A DNA stretch of 53,429 nucleotides from JAHBNG01 sp039028975 (GTDB lineage Bacteria > Chloroflexota > Anaerolineae > Caldilineales > Caldilineaceae): positions 1-53,429 of the forward strand of contig JBCCHB010000119.1 in assembly GCA_039028975.1 (NCBI GenBank). The letters run 5' to 3'. Position numbers and translations under genes: made by a program. Shown here piece by piece: positions 1 to 9,433 of this stretch. Below the pieces are notes generated by a model that made no database searches, was not told where the DNA came from, and saw only the letters and a program-made list of their open reading frames with translations. Within the stretch, counting starts at the first letter, position 1; the number at the start of each line of letters is the position of its first letter.

Positions 1-605
1 AATCGCATCCCATCAAATTCCTGAAAGTCAATCCATATAGTTTTGCCACCTGCATTTCTGGCATGGTGGATTCCACGGGCTAATAGCGAGGTTTTACCAG
101 TTTGTCTGGCACCGCGAATCGTCGTCGTACTACCCAATTTAAGAACTAGCTCAGTAAGTTGGCTATCCGCATCTCGTTGAACATAAAATTGATCACGAAG
201 TTGGACTGCCCCGCCAGGCGCATCTAGCCCTGACAAAAACGCCGCGTTAAACGAAGGATGAGGTTGTTGAATGGAATCCAGATTGGCTACTCTCTGACCA
301 TCTTCGGAATAAACTCTCTCAACATTAGTTGCCACACCATTTTCTACAAGTTCAACAAGCCTACGTAACTCCGGATTCCCAGGATTTTGTTTGGCAGCAC
401 CTTCGACTAACTCCATCAATCGACCCTCTGCTCTTGCCCAGCGAATTAACGCAAACACAATATCAGTCAGATTGTTTCCACCCGCAACCGCTTCAAGATT
501 CGTATTGAGCTGGATCTGAAGCATCCGTTTCAATATTGAATGCTCTGGGAATGCATCAAGAAATGCTTCAATGATTTCATTGTCCGATAAGGAAGAGATA
601 CTCAT
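1..605 (-). CDS. EAD1-AAA (STAND-type) protein, 5' part only
   Basis: Partial gene: the start is at 605 (ATG, preceded by a weak AAGAG with 7-nt spacing) and the C-terminus lies beyond the left edge; 201 codons are visible. Residues 1-85 fit effector-associated domain 1 (EAD1): LSDNEIIEAFLDAFP near the start, then IVFALIRWARAEGRL, then NPGNPELRRLVE. EAD1 is a death-like adaptor domain of bacterial conflict systems that joins sensors to effectors by homotypic contact. After a linker, residues ~135-201 begin an AAA-ATPase domain of the AAA_35 kind with Walker A GARQTGKTSLL (Lys171). The effector or repeat region, if any, is outside the window. It is separated by a hairpin from the operon at 817-9380, so it is probably a separate or downstream transcription unit. 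EAD1 and the P-loop are seen in the sequence; the role in immunity or cell death is family knowledge. Confidence 0.85.
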   Translation of the reverse strand, partial: MSISSLSDNEIIEAFLDAFPEHSILKRMLQIQLNTNLEAVAGGNNLTDIVFALIRWARAEGRLMELVEGAAKQNPGNPELRRLVELVENGVATNVERVYSEDGQRVANLDSIQQPHPSFNAAFLSGLDAPGGAVQLRDQFYVQRDADSQLTELVLKLGSTTTIRGARQTGKTSLLARGIHHARNAGGKTIWIDFQEFDGMR

Positions 606-723
606 TTGATTGCTCTTGCACATATTTCGGGAATAATTTTATTCATCCGTCAAGCCTACGGACATTCTACGCGGATTACACCGCATTCGCTAATCCTGAC
701 CTGATGCAGCCAGAACCAAGCGG

Positions 724-795
724 AAACACGAATAGGGAACGAACGCAAATCAAATCAAAATTTACCTGATTCGCGTTCAATCCCTATTCGTGTTT
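724..795. repeat. 29-bp near-perfect inverted repeat between two genes
   Basis: Arms 724-752 and 767-795 pair at 26 of 29 positions around a 14-nt loop. It lies in the 211-nt gap between the end of the TPR gene and the start of the EAD1 gene, so it can act as a terminator for the former. There is no long T-run, so it may instead be a copy of a dispersed palindromic repeat. Confidence 0.7.
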
Positions 796-816
796 GGTTT
801 CAAAGTTCGTTCGTCA

Positions 817-2271
817 TCATTCCTTACACGCCAAAATCCTCCATAGGCTATCCGCCTCAGCCCATCGCTTACCTTCCCGTTCACGATTCTCTTTAGCCGT
901 AAAAACATACTGCCCCAACGCACCACAAGCCCTCTCCCTCTCCCCCACCTTCTCATAAGCCAATGCACTATAAAAGAAAGCCTCAGCCAATGCCCCACCC
1001 GACAGACTGATAGCCATCTCCAGCGCCCTAATTGCCTCTTCAAACTTCTCCTGCTCGTAGTAGGCTCGTCCTAAATTCTTATGCAGGTAGGCGTTCTCTG
1101 GCTCCAATTCAAGACCTCGAATAAAGTGTTCAGCGGCCTGTTCAAGCTCACCTTGCAGCAGATAGGCGTATCCCAATCCGTTGATGGCGATCACGTAGTC
1201 TGGTTTACGTCTCAGCGCTTCTTCAAAGGCGGCGATGGCGGCGAGGTAGTTCTTTTGGTCGATGTAGGCGTTGCCTAGGTTGAAAGAAAAGAGGGCATTG
1301 CAGGGCAACAGGTCGACAGCTTGCTTGTAGTGATCAATGGCACCGTCTAGATCACCCTGTTCACGGAGGGCGCGACCCAAATTGTTATGGGCGCTGGCGT
1401 AGGTGGGGTCAAGGGCGATGGCCTGTTCCAATAGACTTTTAGCCTGGTCATACTCTTGGAATCCTTGGAGGAAGACCGCTGCCTGATTGTTAAGCTGGCG
1501 AGCCTGCTCATTCAAGGTCGGGATGCGGCTGATGCGTTTGACTTCGGCTGCGTCCATTTGGCGATAGATGGCTGTGAGGAGCTGTTCGGTCAGATCTTGG
1601 TGCGCTGCCAATAGGTTGTAGTGGGTGCCGCTCTCGGTCTGCTGAATGGGCTGAAGGGCTGATGCGTAACTGCCCAATATTTCCCATTTCTTTGGATTAA
1701 TCAGGATGACGGACGTTTGCGTTGTCTGGTTCGCAATAAGTGTCTGACCGCGAATCAGTAAATCGAGCTTCTGGCTGTCGGTATCGGAGAGGTCGTTTGT
1801 CACATTGTGTATATGGAGGCCCTCTACGCACGCCAACTTCTCCAACAGGAGCGAGCGGCTGTCGAAGTCGACAAGCTGATCAAATTGCTCATCCCATTCA
1901 TCAATGGCAATCTGAAGCGTACCCGAGGGGGGACAGCCAAGAACGCCACAGTGGATGCGCTCTATTTGTGTCCAGCCAACCGTGAACCACAGGAAGGTGC
2001 TGAGGCCCAACAGCAGGACTAAGCAGAACCAACCGCTACGTCTTCCGCTTAAATACTGGGCAACTTTTTTCGTCCCGTCGGGTCCAATGACCAAGGGCGA
2101 ATAATCAACGAGAAAAGTTACAGCTAAACCTAGAAGAACGGCCAAAAGGGTTGATTCTGTAGCCAAAATCCCGCCCAAAGCAGCAAATGAGAAGAGGAGC
2201 AGTGAGAGTAGAGCAAACCACCAGCGGCTACGTTGATTCCAGGAGGCTATATCAACTTTGAGCGATTGCAT
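817..2271 (-). CDS. Membrane-anchored TPR protein
   Basis: 484 residues. Two to three membrane helices lie near the N-terminus (about residues 16-37, 42-60 and 80-100). Next is a ~130-residue domain of the kind often found between a membrane segment and TPRs (TolB/FlgO-like appearance, uncertain), then at least five TPRs (~255-470) with typical NNLGRALREQGDLDGAI and YLHKNLGRAYYEQ signatures. The start ATG overlaps the stop of the upstream CHAT gene (TGATG); a TTG one codon earlier is possible. It is the last gene of the operon 9380-817. From the membrane region on it is clearly paralogous to the XRE regulator at 7623-9380, with matching TPR ends, but it has no HTH. The TPRs are probably outside the membrane and bind a partner, perhaps the CHAT lipoprotein encoded just upstream. 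The partner is inference. Confidence 0.85.
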   Translation of the reverse strand: MQSLKVDIASWNQRSRWWFALLSLLLFSFAALGGILATESTLLAVLLGLAVTFLVDYSPLVIGPDGTKKVAQYLSGRRSGWFCLVLLLGLSTFLWFTVGWTQIERIHCGVLGCPPSGTLQIAIDEWDEQFDQLVDFDSRSLLLEKLACVEGLHIHNVTNDLSDTDSQKLDLLIRGQTLIANQTTQTSVILINPKKWEILGSYASALQPIQQTESGTHYNLLAAHQDLTEQLLTAIYRQMDAAEVKRISRIPTLNEQARQLNNQAAVFLQGFQEYDQAKSLLEQAIALDPTYASAHNNLGRALREQGDLDGAIDHYKQAVDLLPCNALFSFNLGNAYIDQKNYLAAIAAFEEALRRKPDYVIAINGLGYAYLLQGELEQAAEHFIRGLELEPENAYLHKNLGRAYYEQEKFEEAIRALEMAISLSGGALAEAFFYSALAYEKVGERERACGALGQYVFTAKENREREGKRWAEADSLWRILACKE

Positions 2272-5200
2272 CAACTTTTCGTATCCAAGCTATCTAGCCG
2301 AATATCCGCTCCTGTTAAAGAGAATGCTGCCCAGTAATAGGGTGATGCCCACTTCTCTTCCGTCATGACCGTTTGTTGAGCAATCTGAAGGGCTTTGGTT
2401 GCACTTGTGCCGTTCTGTAATTGTTCATGAAAGGTTTGCATAAAGACGCTGGTCGCCTCATCATCAACGGGCCACAGGCTGGTGACGACAGCCGGCGCGC
2501 CAGCAGCGAGGAAGGCCCGGTTGAGGCTGAGGACTTCGTCTCCTCCTGTCAATTCACCCTGTGATGTATCGCAGGCCGAAAGCACAACCAACTTGGCATC
2601 GGATAGATTCAATCCATGAATTTCATGTACTTCCAAATAGCCATCATGCTTATCATCGGAGGTCAGCTCCAGATGACTATACATTGGGTTAATATCGTTG
2701 TAAACACCGTGGGCCGCAACGTGAATAATATGTGTCTCTGTCGAGAGCGATCGTGCTGCACTTTCAGTTGCGTAGTTATGCAGAAGTGGCTCAACTTCAT
2801 AGAGTTTAGCTACAGTCGTGGCTTCGTTGCTTGCAAAAGCAAGATCAGATCCGGGATTGCCAATCACAAGGGGAAGAGAATATAATTTATCCCCTTTAGC
2901 GTGAAGAAACTGGAGGACTGACGCGCTAGGAGCATAACGAATTGAATAACGTTGCGTCAAATAGGTCTCTTGTACGCTATCCCAGAGCGCACCAAATGGC
3001 AAGTAATGCAGCGAACCATTAGGAATGATAATCAGCTTCTCATGCTCGATGTAAGGCAGAATTGGTGCAATGAGATCTGAATAGAGCGGGGCTAGGATCT
3101 TCTGATTAATATCAGTAAGATCATCGAGTGCATCTTCGCTGTCTTTGACCTTAGACGTATCTGAAATTTGTAAGCGTAGGTTCTCGATCCGACTCTGTAA
3201 TTCATCTGCTTCAAGGGCGAGACTGACGTGTTGTGAATTCTTTTTGTCAACGACCCAAACTTGTACACTCTTCTCAAGGATATAATATGCAATCAGCGTT
3301 GTTGTATTATCCAATAGCCCATCCTGTACGTCGGCCGTCGATAACGGTTGAGGCGTCACCAATGAACTGTAAATGGGGTTGGATATTTTCAGTTCGGTCT
3401 GAATCTGCTGTAATTGTTTGTCAGCTTCTTCTAAATCCTTCTTTAATCGCGTAATTCGTTCTTGGTTCTGGTTTTTTAGCTCCCTTACATTCTCTTCAGC
3501 AATGGAATTGCGTAATCGTCTGCGCTCTAGATGCAACTCTTGTTCATTAGAAAGCTGAATAGAATTGTCCGAATCATGAAAGTTAATCCATTGATTGGCT
3601 AGCTGATCCAGTAAGGCACGCGCTCGAGCCTGTTCCGTTAATGCAAACGCCTTTTCTGTGTCTTCTTCCAGTAGAGCAAGTGTCACTGCCAGCTTATAGA
3701 TGTCTGCAAATCGTCCCAAAACTGATGACTTTAGTTCCGCTACAGTCAATGTCCCTTGTAAAGCTTCGAATCGATCCATCGCTTTATCCATTTCCTGACT
3801 GGCGTTTTTCAAATCACCAGTAGACATATGGAACGTAGTAATAAGCATGCGACTAAATATTTTAAGCAGGTCGTTGTCAAAATCCTCTGCAACGGTAAGC
3901 GCTTCTAGGGCGTATTCATATCCAGTTTGAAAATCTCCATGGGCTATATAAATCGTCGCAAGTGAGACCAAAGCGCGTCCCTTCTCAATCTGAAGGTCGG
4001 CTTCCCGTATTTGGGCTAGAGCCTCTTCACCCAACTGGATGGCTTGGTTATACTCTTTATCCGCGACCGCAATAAGGGCGAGATTTATGTTGACGTTAAC
4101 TATAGCACTTTGGTTCCCTACCTGTTCCCATAGCTCTTTGGCTTTCTCATAATGTGATAATGCTTGGTCAAATCGTTCAAGTGTAAAAAACAAATTTCCT
4201 AGATTGCCGTCCACTACTGCTACACTCGCCAAATTCTCCATCTCTACAAAGAATTCTCTTGCTTCGAGAAGAGATTCTTCTGCTAATCCATAATTCCCAA
4301 TTTTGATATAAACCGCGCTCAGATTTTGAAGGAGGGTTGCCTCAAAGAGTGGCAGTTGGCCACTTTGGAATAGCTTTTTGGCCTTTAAATATTGGAACAA
4401 GCCTCTTTGGAGATTATCCTGTTGAATATAGATTGTGCCGATATTTGCCTCAAGTTGTGCCTCGAGCAACGCAATTGGATGATCATCCAAAATTCGGCGC
4501 ATTCGTTCATATGTCTCAAGCGAGTCATCGAACCGCCCATGGGTCGATTGAATTGCGGCAATGTTCCCTAACGACTCTGCTTCTTTGACAATACCTTGTG
4601 GTCCCTGAATCTCTCGCCGGATTGTAAGCGCTTGCTCAAAAAAGCTAAGTGCCTCGTTATACTCACCCAACGAATTATGGAGTACGCCACGATTATTCAG
4701 CAGGTCGCCAGCCGTACTCGGGTTAGGGGTTACTAATGCGTATTGCTCGTCGGCTTGATCTAACGCTTCAAACGCGGCCTTGTACTGACCCTGCCCATTG
4801 TATGCTAATGCCAGCCCACTAAGGGAGTGAACGCGATGAAGCGGCTCGCCGATAACCCACCACAATTCGATAGCCTGTTGGTACTCGCTGATGGCAACGT
4901 CGAATTCCCCCTCTGTTGACACGAAATTAGCCAGGTTGTGGCGTACCACTGCCTCATTGTACTCATCATAATCATCCTCCAATTCAATAAAGATGGGTAA
5001 TGCTGTCTCAAACAGCTTTTTTGCTTCAGCGAACTGCCCTAATTCCGCATAGGCCACCCCCATATCAATCATCACTTGAGCTGCAACATCCTTGCGACCC
5101 TTTTTCTGGTAAGATTCCAGCACTTCGGCAAAGATCTCAACAGAACCGGCAAGATCACCACTCTGGTAGGCGCGCTTGCCATCCAGAAACCGTTCAGTCT

Positions 5201-6020
5201 CCGATGAGCCAAGAGGCAAACTTTGTACAATGAAGAGTGCATCGAGCAGCGTCGTCAAGCTCTCAAAGAAGTTCCCAGCATCAATTTGGCAGACAGCCTT
5301 GAATGCCAGCGAACGAGCTTCGCCACTGCCAAAATCGATTTGGGCAAAGAGCCGACGGGCTTCATTGAATTTTGGGACGGCTTGAGTGCAGTTGCCCGCT
5401 TTACGTAGACGCTCTCCTTCGTTGTATGCCTCATTGGCTTGTTCAAGTATGTCCGTGTCAAAGCCCAATTCATTGACGATGAGCGACTCATAGGTGTCGG
5501 TGGCGGCTGTGATGGCTAGCAGGTAGTAACCGAGCGCCTCTTGCAGTTTCTTTGTGTTGAAGATGGCTTCGCTTTGAAGCGAGTCGGCAATGCGCAAAAA
5601 GGCATCGGCCCGGCCTAGCGAATCTTCGGCCTCTTTGAATTTCTCGGTGGCTTCCTCCCATTTGGCGCGTGCATCGTCCATACGCCTATTTTTTTGGAGG
5701 GTATCTCCCTCATTCAGAAGCACTCTAGCCGCTTCAAGTGCCTCAACCTGTGGGCTTTGGGCGGGTAGCTGCTGAAGAAAGAGTAAGCTGGTTTGAGATA
5801 GTGAGTCAAAGTCAGATAGCACAGGTTGGTCATTGTCTTGATTGGCCGATGCTTCCTGTTCGGGTGTGGTCTCTTGCCTAGTCGATCCTTCTTGTTCTGC
5901 TGGAGATGCCAAGGCAACACAGGCGGTTAAGAGAAGCATCAGGCTGACCAATAGGCAACTGAGTAAGGATCTGAGCAGGGATCTGAGCAGCACTTTAAAC
6001 GAATAATACGTTCTAGTCAT
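2271..6020 (-). CDS. Lipoprotein TPR-CHAT protease (caspase-like)
   Basis: 1249 residues. The N-terminus is a lipoprotein signal: an Arg/Leu-rich stretch, a hydrophobic core and lipobox LLTAC (lipidated Cys34). Many TPRs fill residues ~60-800, a coiled coil follows at ~820-880, and the CHAT domain covers ~960-1240. The expected His/Cys pair is present: HVAAHG (His1104) and VLSACDTSQG (Cys1150), followed by GAPAVVTSLWPVDD and ASPYYWAAFSL. CHAT domains are caspase-related cysteine peptidases; here the enzyme would sit on the outer face of the membrane. GGAGG lies 5 nt before the ATG at 6020; an ATG at 6023 is too close to it. It is third in the operon with the XRE regulator, the lipoprotein at 6288-7535 and the TPR protein downstream, whose start it overlaps (TGATG). 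The substrate is unknown; the neighbouring TPR or small secreted peptides are guesses. Confidence 0.92.
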   Translation of the reverse strand: MTRTYYSFKVLLRSLLRSLLSCLLVSLMLLLTACVALASPAEQEGSTRQETTPEQEASANQDNDQPVLSDFDSLSQTSLLFLQQLPAQSPQVEALEAARVLLNEGDTLQKNRRMDDARAKWEEATEKFKEAEDSLGRADAFLRIADSLQSEAIFNTKKLQEALGYYLLAITAATDTYESLIVNELGFDTDILEQANEAYNEGERLRKAGNCTQAVPKFNEARRLFAQIDFGSGEARSLAFKAVCQIDAGNFFESLTTLLDALFIVQSLPLGSSETERFLDGKRAYQSGDLAGSVEIFAEVLESYQKKGRKDVAAQVMIDMGVAYAELGQFAEAKKLFETALPIFIELEDDYDEYNEAVVRHNLANFVSTEGEFDVAISEYQQAIELWWVIGEPLHRVHSLSGLALAYNGQGQYKAAFEALDQADEQYALVTPNPSTAGDLLNNRGVLHNSLGEYNEALSFFEQALTIRREIQGPQGIVKEAESLGNIAAIQSTHGRFDDSLETYERMRRILDDHPIALLEAQLEANIGTIYIQQDNLQRGLFQYLKAKKLFQSGQLPLFEATLLQNLSAVYIKIGNYGLAEESLLEAREFFVEMENLASVAVVDGNLGNLFFTLERFDQALSHYEKAKELWEQVGNQSAIVNVNINLALIAVADKEYNQAIQLGEEALAQIREADLQIEKGRALVSLATIYIAHGDFQTGYEYALEALTVAEDFDNDLLKIFSRMLITTFHMSTGDLKNASQEMDKAMDRFEALQGTLTVAELKSSVLGRFADIYKLAVTLALLEEDTEKAFALTEQARARALLDQLANQWINFHDSDNSIQLSNEQELHLERRRLRNSIAEENVRELKNQNQERITRLKKDLEEADKQLQQIQTELKISNPIYSSLVTPQPLSTADVQDGLLDNTTTLIAYYILEKSVQVWVVDKKNSQHVSLALEADELQSRIENLRLQISDTSKVKDSEDALDDLTDINQKILAPLYSDLIAPILPYIEHEKLIIIPNGSLHYLPFGALWDSVQETYLTQRYSIRYAPSASVLQFLHAKGDKLYSLPLVIGNPGSDLAFASNEATTVAKLYEVEPLLHNYATESAARSLSTETHIIHVAAHGVYNDINPMYSHLELTSDDKHDGYLEVHEIHGLNLSDAKLVVLSACDTSQGELTGGDEVLSLNRAFLAAGAPAVVTSLWPVDDEATSVFMQTFHEQLQNGTSATKALQIAQQTVMTEEKWASPYYWAAFSLTGADIRLDSLDTKS

Positions 6021-6223
6021 CATTACCTCCTAAACTGGCGAAAAGCCAGAACTACAAAGCTCACGCAAAGGCACACAATCGCAAAGAATAAGGAGTTGGC
6101 GGCTTGGCATGAGAAAAAAGTTGCTCAATTCATGGTGTCCACCCGAGGCTGATCGCCTTGCGGATGCAAAGCACCGTGACGTCGGGCTATCAAACAACGC
6201 CCACTAAACCGAGCTTGTTGTTC

Positions 6224-6254
6224 AACGATCCAGCCCCAATGATGGGGCGTCGTT
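6224..6254. other. Intercistronic stem-loop
   Basis: AACGA and GCCCCA pair with TGGGGC and TCGTT around an ATGA loop (stem 6224-6254, small internal bulge). It lies in the 264-nt gap between the lipoprotein and CHAT genes of the same operon, without a T-run. It may be an mRNA-stability or partial-termination structure. The rest of the gap (6024-6223, 6255-6287) holds only the ribosome binding site of the CHAT gene and a small CTGGC-GAAAA-GCCAG hairpin. Confidence 0.45.
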
Positions 6255-6287
6255 TGGTAGCCTAGTGGATTTAACCCTGGGCAGGCA

Positions 6288-7535
6288 TTACGGAACCCGC
6301 TTCGCCGCTTCTTCCTCACCTATTTCGGCCATCTCAGCCTTCTCCTCTGCCCCAGCTTGCCGATAGAGTTCGGCTGCCTTAGCAAAATGCTCTTTGGCCT
6401 CGGCGAAGTTATCTCGACTGTAGTAAGCTAGAGCTTGTCCGTGGGCCGCGGCGGCCTGCACGAACACGGTTTCCGGATCATTGGCATCGATCATCTCCAG
6501 CGCGGCTTGGTATCGGGCAAAGGCGTAGCGTTCTAGCTCGATGCGGCGGTAGAGGTCGCCGACGGTAATGTACAGCTCTGGCGCAGGCTGGATGGCTAGT
6601 ACCTCTTCATATAATGGAATAATGTCATTGATGAGCTGATAGCTTGCATATGCTCCGGCCTGCAGCAGTTTGGGCGTGAGCGGATCCAGGTCTAGTTCAG
6701 CAATAGCGTCTAGCTCGGCTTGAAGGGCGGTGCTATCCTCCTGCGAAAGAGTACGGAGTGAACTACGTTCTGACGGGCGAAGGGGACCGGCAAAGTCGAT
6801 GCGGGCACTTACGGTGAGAAAGTAGCGCTCATCTGGAGCCAAGGGCCATTCTGCTGTTGGCCATTCAACTTGGCAGACTGTCTCATCATCAAATTGGGGG
6901 GCCAGCTCACAGGTCAGTTCCTCGGCGTCGATGATGATTTCGGGCAGCGGCTCTAGCGCGCTGAGGGAGAGCTCATATTCTATGGCGTCCGCGACGGCAG
7001 TCCAGCGAATAGCAGGGGCGAGATCGGCTAGACGTGTATTGCGCGGCGCCAGAATGACGGGAATGCGGCCGTAGTCGCTCTCCCGATCTCGCGCGCCTTC
7101 CTCCAACTCCAGACTGCCATTGTTCTCTCGGATGCGTCCTTCATCTGGCGCAGTCCGCTCTTGCCCGCTGTTGGGGAGCGTCTGACCACCACTTTCACAC
7201 CGTTCGTTGGTAACAATCACTGTCTGGCCATCCTGCACTCGATAGACGTAGCCGTTTTGGCAGATAAAGGTTACGGTACTGCCTTCTGGGGCCTGGACCT
7301 CTTGGCCTTCGCGCAAGGCTTGATACGCGCTATAGAGGTTGCTGGCCGCGCCATCAGCGTAGGTGATGAAAGCGATGGCTTCGCCTAAGGATTCGGAATC
7401 GGGAGATGAAGTTGGCGCTGGCGTATTTGGCATCGTGCCATTACAGGCGGTTAACAGCAAGGCCAGCACCAAAAAGAGCATAGACGTAAAACCTCGGTGA
7501 TTCCAATTTTGATAAGGTACAAAACGATTCTGCAT
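6288..7535 (-). CDS. Lipoprotein with FecR-like N-terminus and TPR-like C-terminus
   Basis: 415 residues. A lipoprotein signal ends in lipobox LLLTAC (Cys31), followed by a Pro/Thr/Ser spacer. Residues ~50-115 (ADGAASNLYSAYQALREGQE, then PEGSTVTFICQNGYVYRVQD) look like the FecR-type fold found in envelope signalling proteins. A fibronectin-like segment follows (~165-250, with APAIRWTAVADAIEYELSLS and PDERYFLTVSARI). The last ~130 residues are TPR-like helical repeats (ELYITVGDLYRRIELERYAF, YYSRDNFAEAKEHFAKAAEL). The start is supported by AAGGAG 8 nt upstream. It is second in the operon, between the membrane XRE regulator and the lipoprotein CHAT protease. A role as a surface adaptor or signal sensor for these two is inferred from position; the FecR assignment is by pattern only. 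Confidence 0.75.
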   Translation of the reverse strand: MQNRFVPYQNWNHRGFTSMLFLVLALLLTACNGTMPNTPAPTSSPDSESLGEAIAFITYADGAASNLYSAYQALREGQEVQAPEGSTVTFICQNGYVYRVQDGQTVIVTNERCESGGQTLPNSGQERTAPDEGRIRENNGSLELEEGARDRESDYGRIPVILAPRNTRLADLAPAIRWTAVADAIEYELSLSALEPLPEIIIDAEELTCELAPQFDDETVCQVEWPTAEWPLAPDERYFLTVSARIDFAGPLRPSERSSLRTLSQEDSTALQAELDAIAELDLDPLTPKLLQAGAYASYQLINDIIPLYEEVLAIQPAPELYITVGDLYRRIELERYAFARYQAALEMIDANDPETVFVQAAAAHGQALAYYSRDNFAEAKEHFAKAAELYRQAGAEEKAEMAEIGEEEAAKRVP

Positions 7536-7622
7536 TATAAGAACTCCTTTACTATGATATGATGCAGTGCCAGATGCACCGCTCTGAAAATAAGCTAGTC
7601 AGCTGGTCAGCACTTCAGCGCA

Positions 7623-9380
7623 TCACACACCACCTTCACAAGTATACTTTCTCTCAATCTCCCCAGCTTGCTCTTGCCTTTCGGGCAAATCCTTAACAGC
7701 CACTTCTTGGTAGCGCTGCCAGACTTCACAGAATTTTTCCGCTGCGTTCTGCTCGTCGTAAGCCACCAGCAGATAGTACAGGGCTTCGACGTATGGTTGG
7801 AAGAGGTCAATGGCCTGGTTGAGCGCGGCGATTGCTTCTTCTGTACGCTCCTGTTCCAGGTAAATACGGCCAAGATTTTTATGCAGATAAGCCGCCTGGC
7901 CATTTACTTTCAGACCGGCCTGAATCTGCTCTTCGGCTTTTGTCAACTCGCCCATGAGCAGATAGGTGAAACCGAGATTGTTCAGCGCCTTAACGTAAGT
8001 TGGATCCAGGTTGGTGGCTCTGTTGTAAGCGGCAACGGCATCATCTAGCTTGCCCACATCTTCGTAGGACAGACCGAGGTTGAACCAGTAGAGCGGATGA
8101 GCTGGCTGTAGTTCCGTAGCAGTTTTGTATGCCTGGACCGCTTCCTCTTTCTCTTGTTGGCGTCGTAGAACCCAGCCAAGGTTGCTGTAGGCATCGGCGT
8201 AGTTGGGATCATGCTCAAGAGCCTGATGCAATTTGACACGAGCGATCTGGTGGTTGCCTTGATATGCTAAAAGCACGGCATCGTTGTTAAGATTAAGCGC
8301 CTGACAGCTTGCAGTTGGCGTCTTTTGAATCTGTTCGGTTTCCTCCGCGTCTGCTGCGACACCAAGAGCCGCCAAAATCTCCTCGGCCAGCTGGGTCTGC
8401 ACAGCCAGGATGCAGATGTCAACGCCCGACCGTCGTTCATCTACCTGGGCCTGGGCAGAGACAGATTGCACAAAGATCTTCTCTGGCCCTTCAAAGATAG
8501 AGGCCGATAGCTCAACTTTATTCAGCTGCTTGTAGGCCCCTTCAATCCACAAATCCAGCAGATTACGCGCTTCTGGCGTGGCGGGCGACCTATCCCAGAA
8601 GATTCCTTCCAAGCCGTCTACCACGCTCAATTTTTGGTAGAGGATGCGGCGTGTGTCTTGAACTAACACTTCCTCTACCGGCGATGTGCCAGGAGATAGA
8701 TTCTGTAATTCACCAATGGCAAATTTACGAGTCGTTGGCAATGGCGTCTCGTGAAAGATGTTAAAGGTCACCACAATGATGGCTATCAGTATGATGACTA
8801 TGCTCAGAAGCAAAAGCAGTAGATTACGTTGAGAGAGCCGGCTGATAGAAAAGGGTTGTGCTTCTACATCAACGTCTCGTCGGACATCAGTATCTTCTTG
8901 AATTGGGTGAGGACCATTAGGCTGAATTTGCGGCTCGCCAGTATCAGCAGGTGGTAACCGTTTGGATGGTTGCAGGATATCGGTGGGGCTAATCTGCTCT
9001 GGGGCATTGGTACGTCCTTGCCTCGTATCGTTTCTCTTCTGTTTACTCTTATGAGCATTCTTTGATTCACTCTCCTGCTTACTATTCTGTTCGCTTTCTT
9101 GAGCATCTTCATGCTGCTTTCCCCCCTCGTCTTTTTTAGCATAAAGATAGCCAGCAGCATCAAAAAAAGTTTCCCTCTCCTCCGGCGGGATCGAAAGGAT
9201 ATCGGCAATTCGTCCAACCATTTCGGCATTTTTTGGACGTGTGGAGCCATTCCGCCAGCGTGTGACGGTAGCAGCATTGATGTCCAGCCGCTGGGACAAC
9301 CATCGCCCAGAACGATCCTCTTTGGTCAAATATTTATCTAAAAGCTCACCGAAATCCAATTTAGGGTCCATTTGCACCAT
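7623..9380 (-). CDS. Membrane-anchored XRE-family regulator with extracytoplasmic TPRs
   Basis: 585 residues. Residues 1-80 are an XRE-type helix-turn-helix (SQRLDINAATVTRWRNGSTR, then VGRIADILSIPPEERETFF). A charged, low-complexity linker follows (~84-175), then one strong membrane helix at ~180-206. Residues ~210-345 form a domain also seen in the TPR protein at 817-2271, and residues ~363-560 hold five or six TPRs. The plan (cytoplasmic DNA-binding domain, one membrane helix, outer sensor) resembles ToxR/CadC one-component regulators, here with a TPR sensor. No clear Shine-Dalgarno sequence precedes the start. A TGCAC-N7-GTGCA inverted repeat overlaps the start codon, suggesting self-control. 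It heads the operon to 817 and is divergent from the secreted small peptide at 9616, a possible ligand (inference). Its HTH is paralogous to that of the NB-ARC regulator at 9979-12645. Confidence 0.9.
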   Translation of the reverse strand: MVQMDPKLDFGELLDKYLTKEDRSGRWLSQRLDINAATVTRWRNGSTRPKNAEMVGRIADILSIPPEERETFFDAAGYLYAKKDEGGKQHEDAQESEQNSKQESESKNAHKSKQKRNDTRQGRTNAPEQISPTDILQPSKRLPPADTGEPQIQPNGPHPIQEDTDVRRDVDVEAQPFSISRLSQRNLLLLLLSIVIILIAIIVVTFNIFHETPLPTTRKFAIGELQNLSPGTSPVEEVLVQDTRRILYQKLSVVDGLEGIFWDRSPATPEARNLLDLWIEGAYKQLNKVELSASIFEGPEKIFVQSVSAQAQVDERRSGVDICILAVQTQLAEEILAALGVAADAEETEQIQKTPTASCQALNLNNDAVLLAYQGNHQIARVKLHQALEHDPNYADAYSNLGWVLRRQQEKEEAVQAYKTATELQPAHPLYWFNLGLSYEDVGKLDDAVAAYNRATNLDPTYVKALNNLGFTYLLMGELTKAEEQIQAGLKVNGQAAYLHKNLGRIYLEQERTEEAIAALNQAIDLFQPYVEALYYLLVAYDEQNAAEKFCEVWQRYQEVAVKDLPERQEQAGEIERKYTCEGGV

Positions 9381-9433
9381 TTTTGTGCATGCAACAGGTC
9401 ATGTTGCGCATGAAATTCACTAGAGTGACGTCT

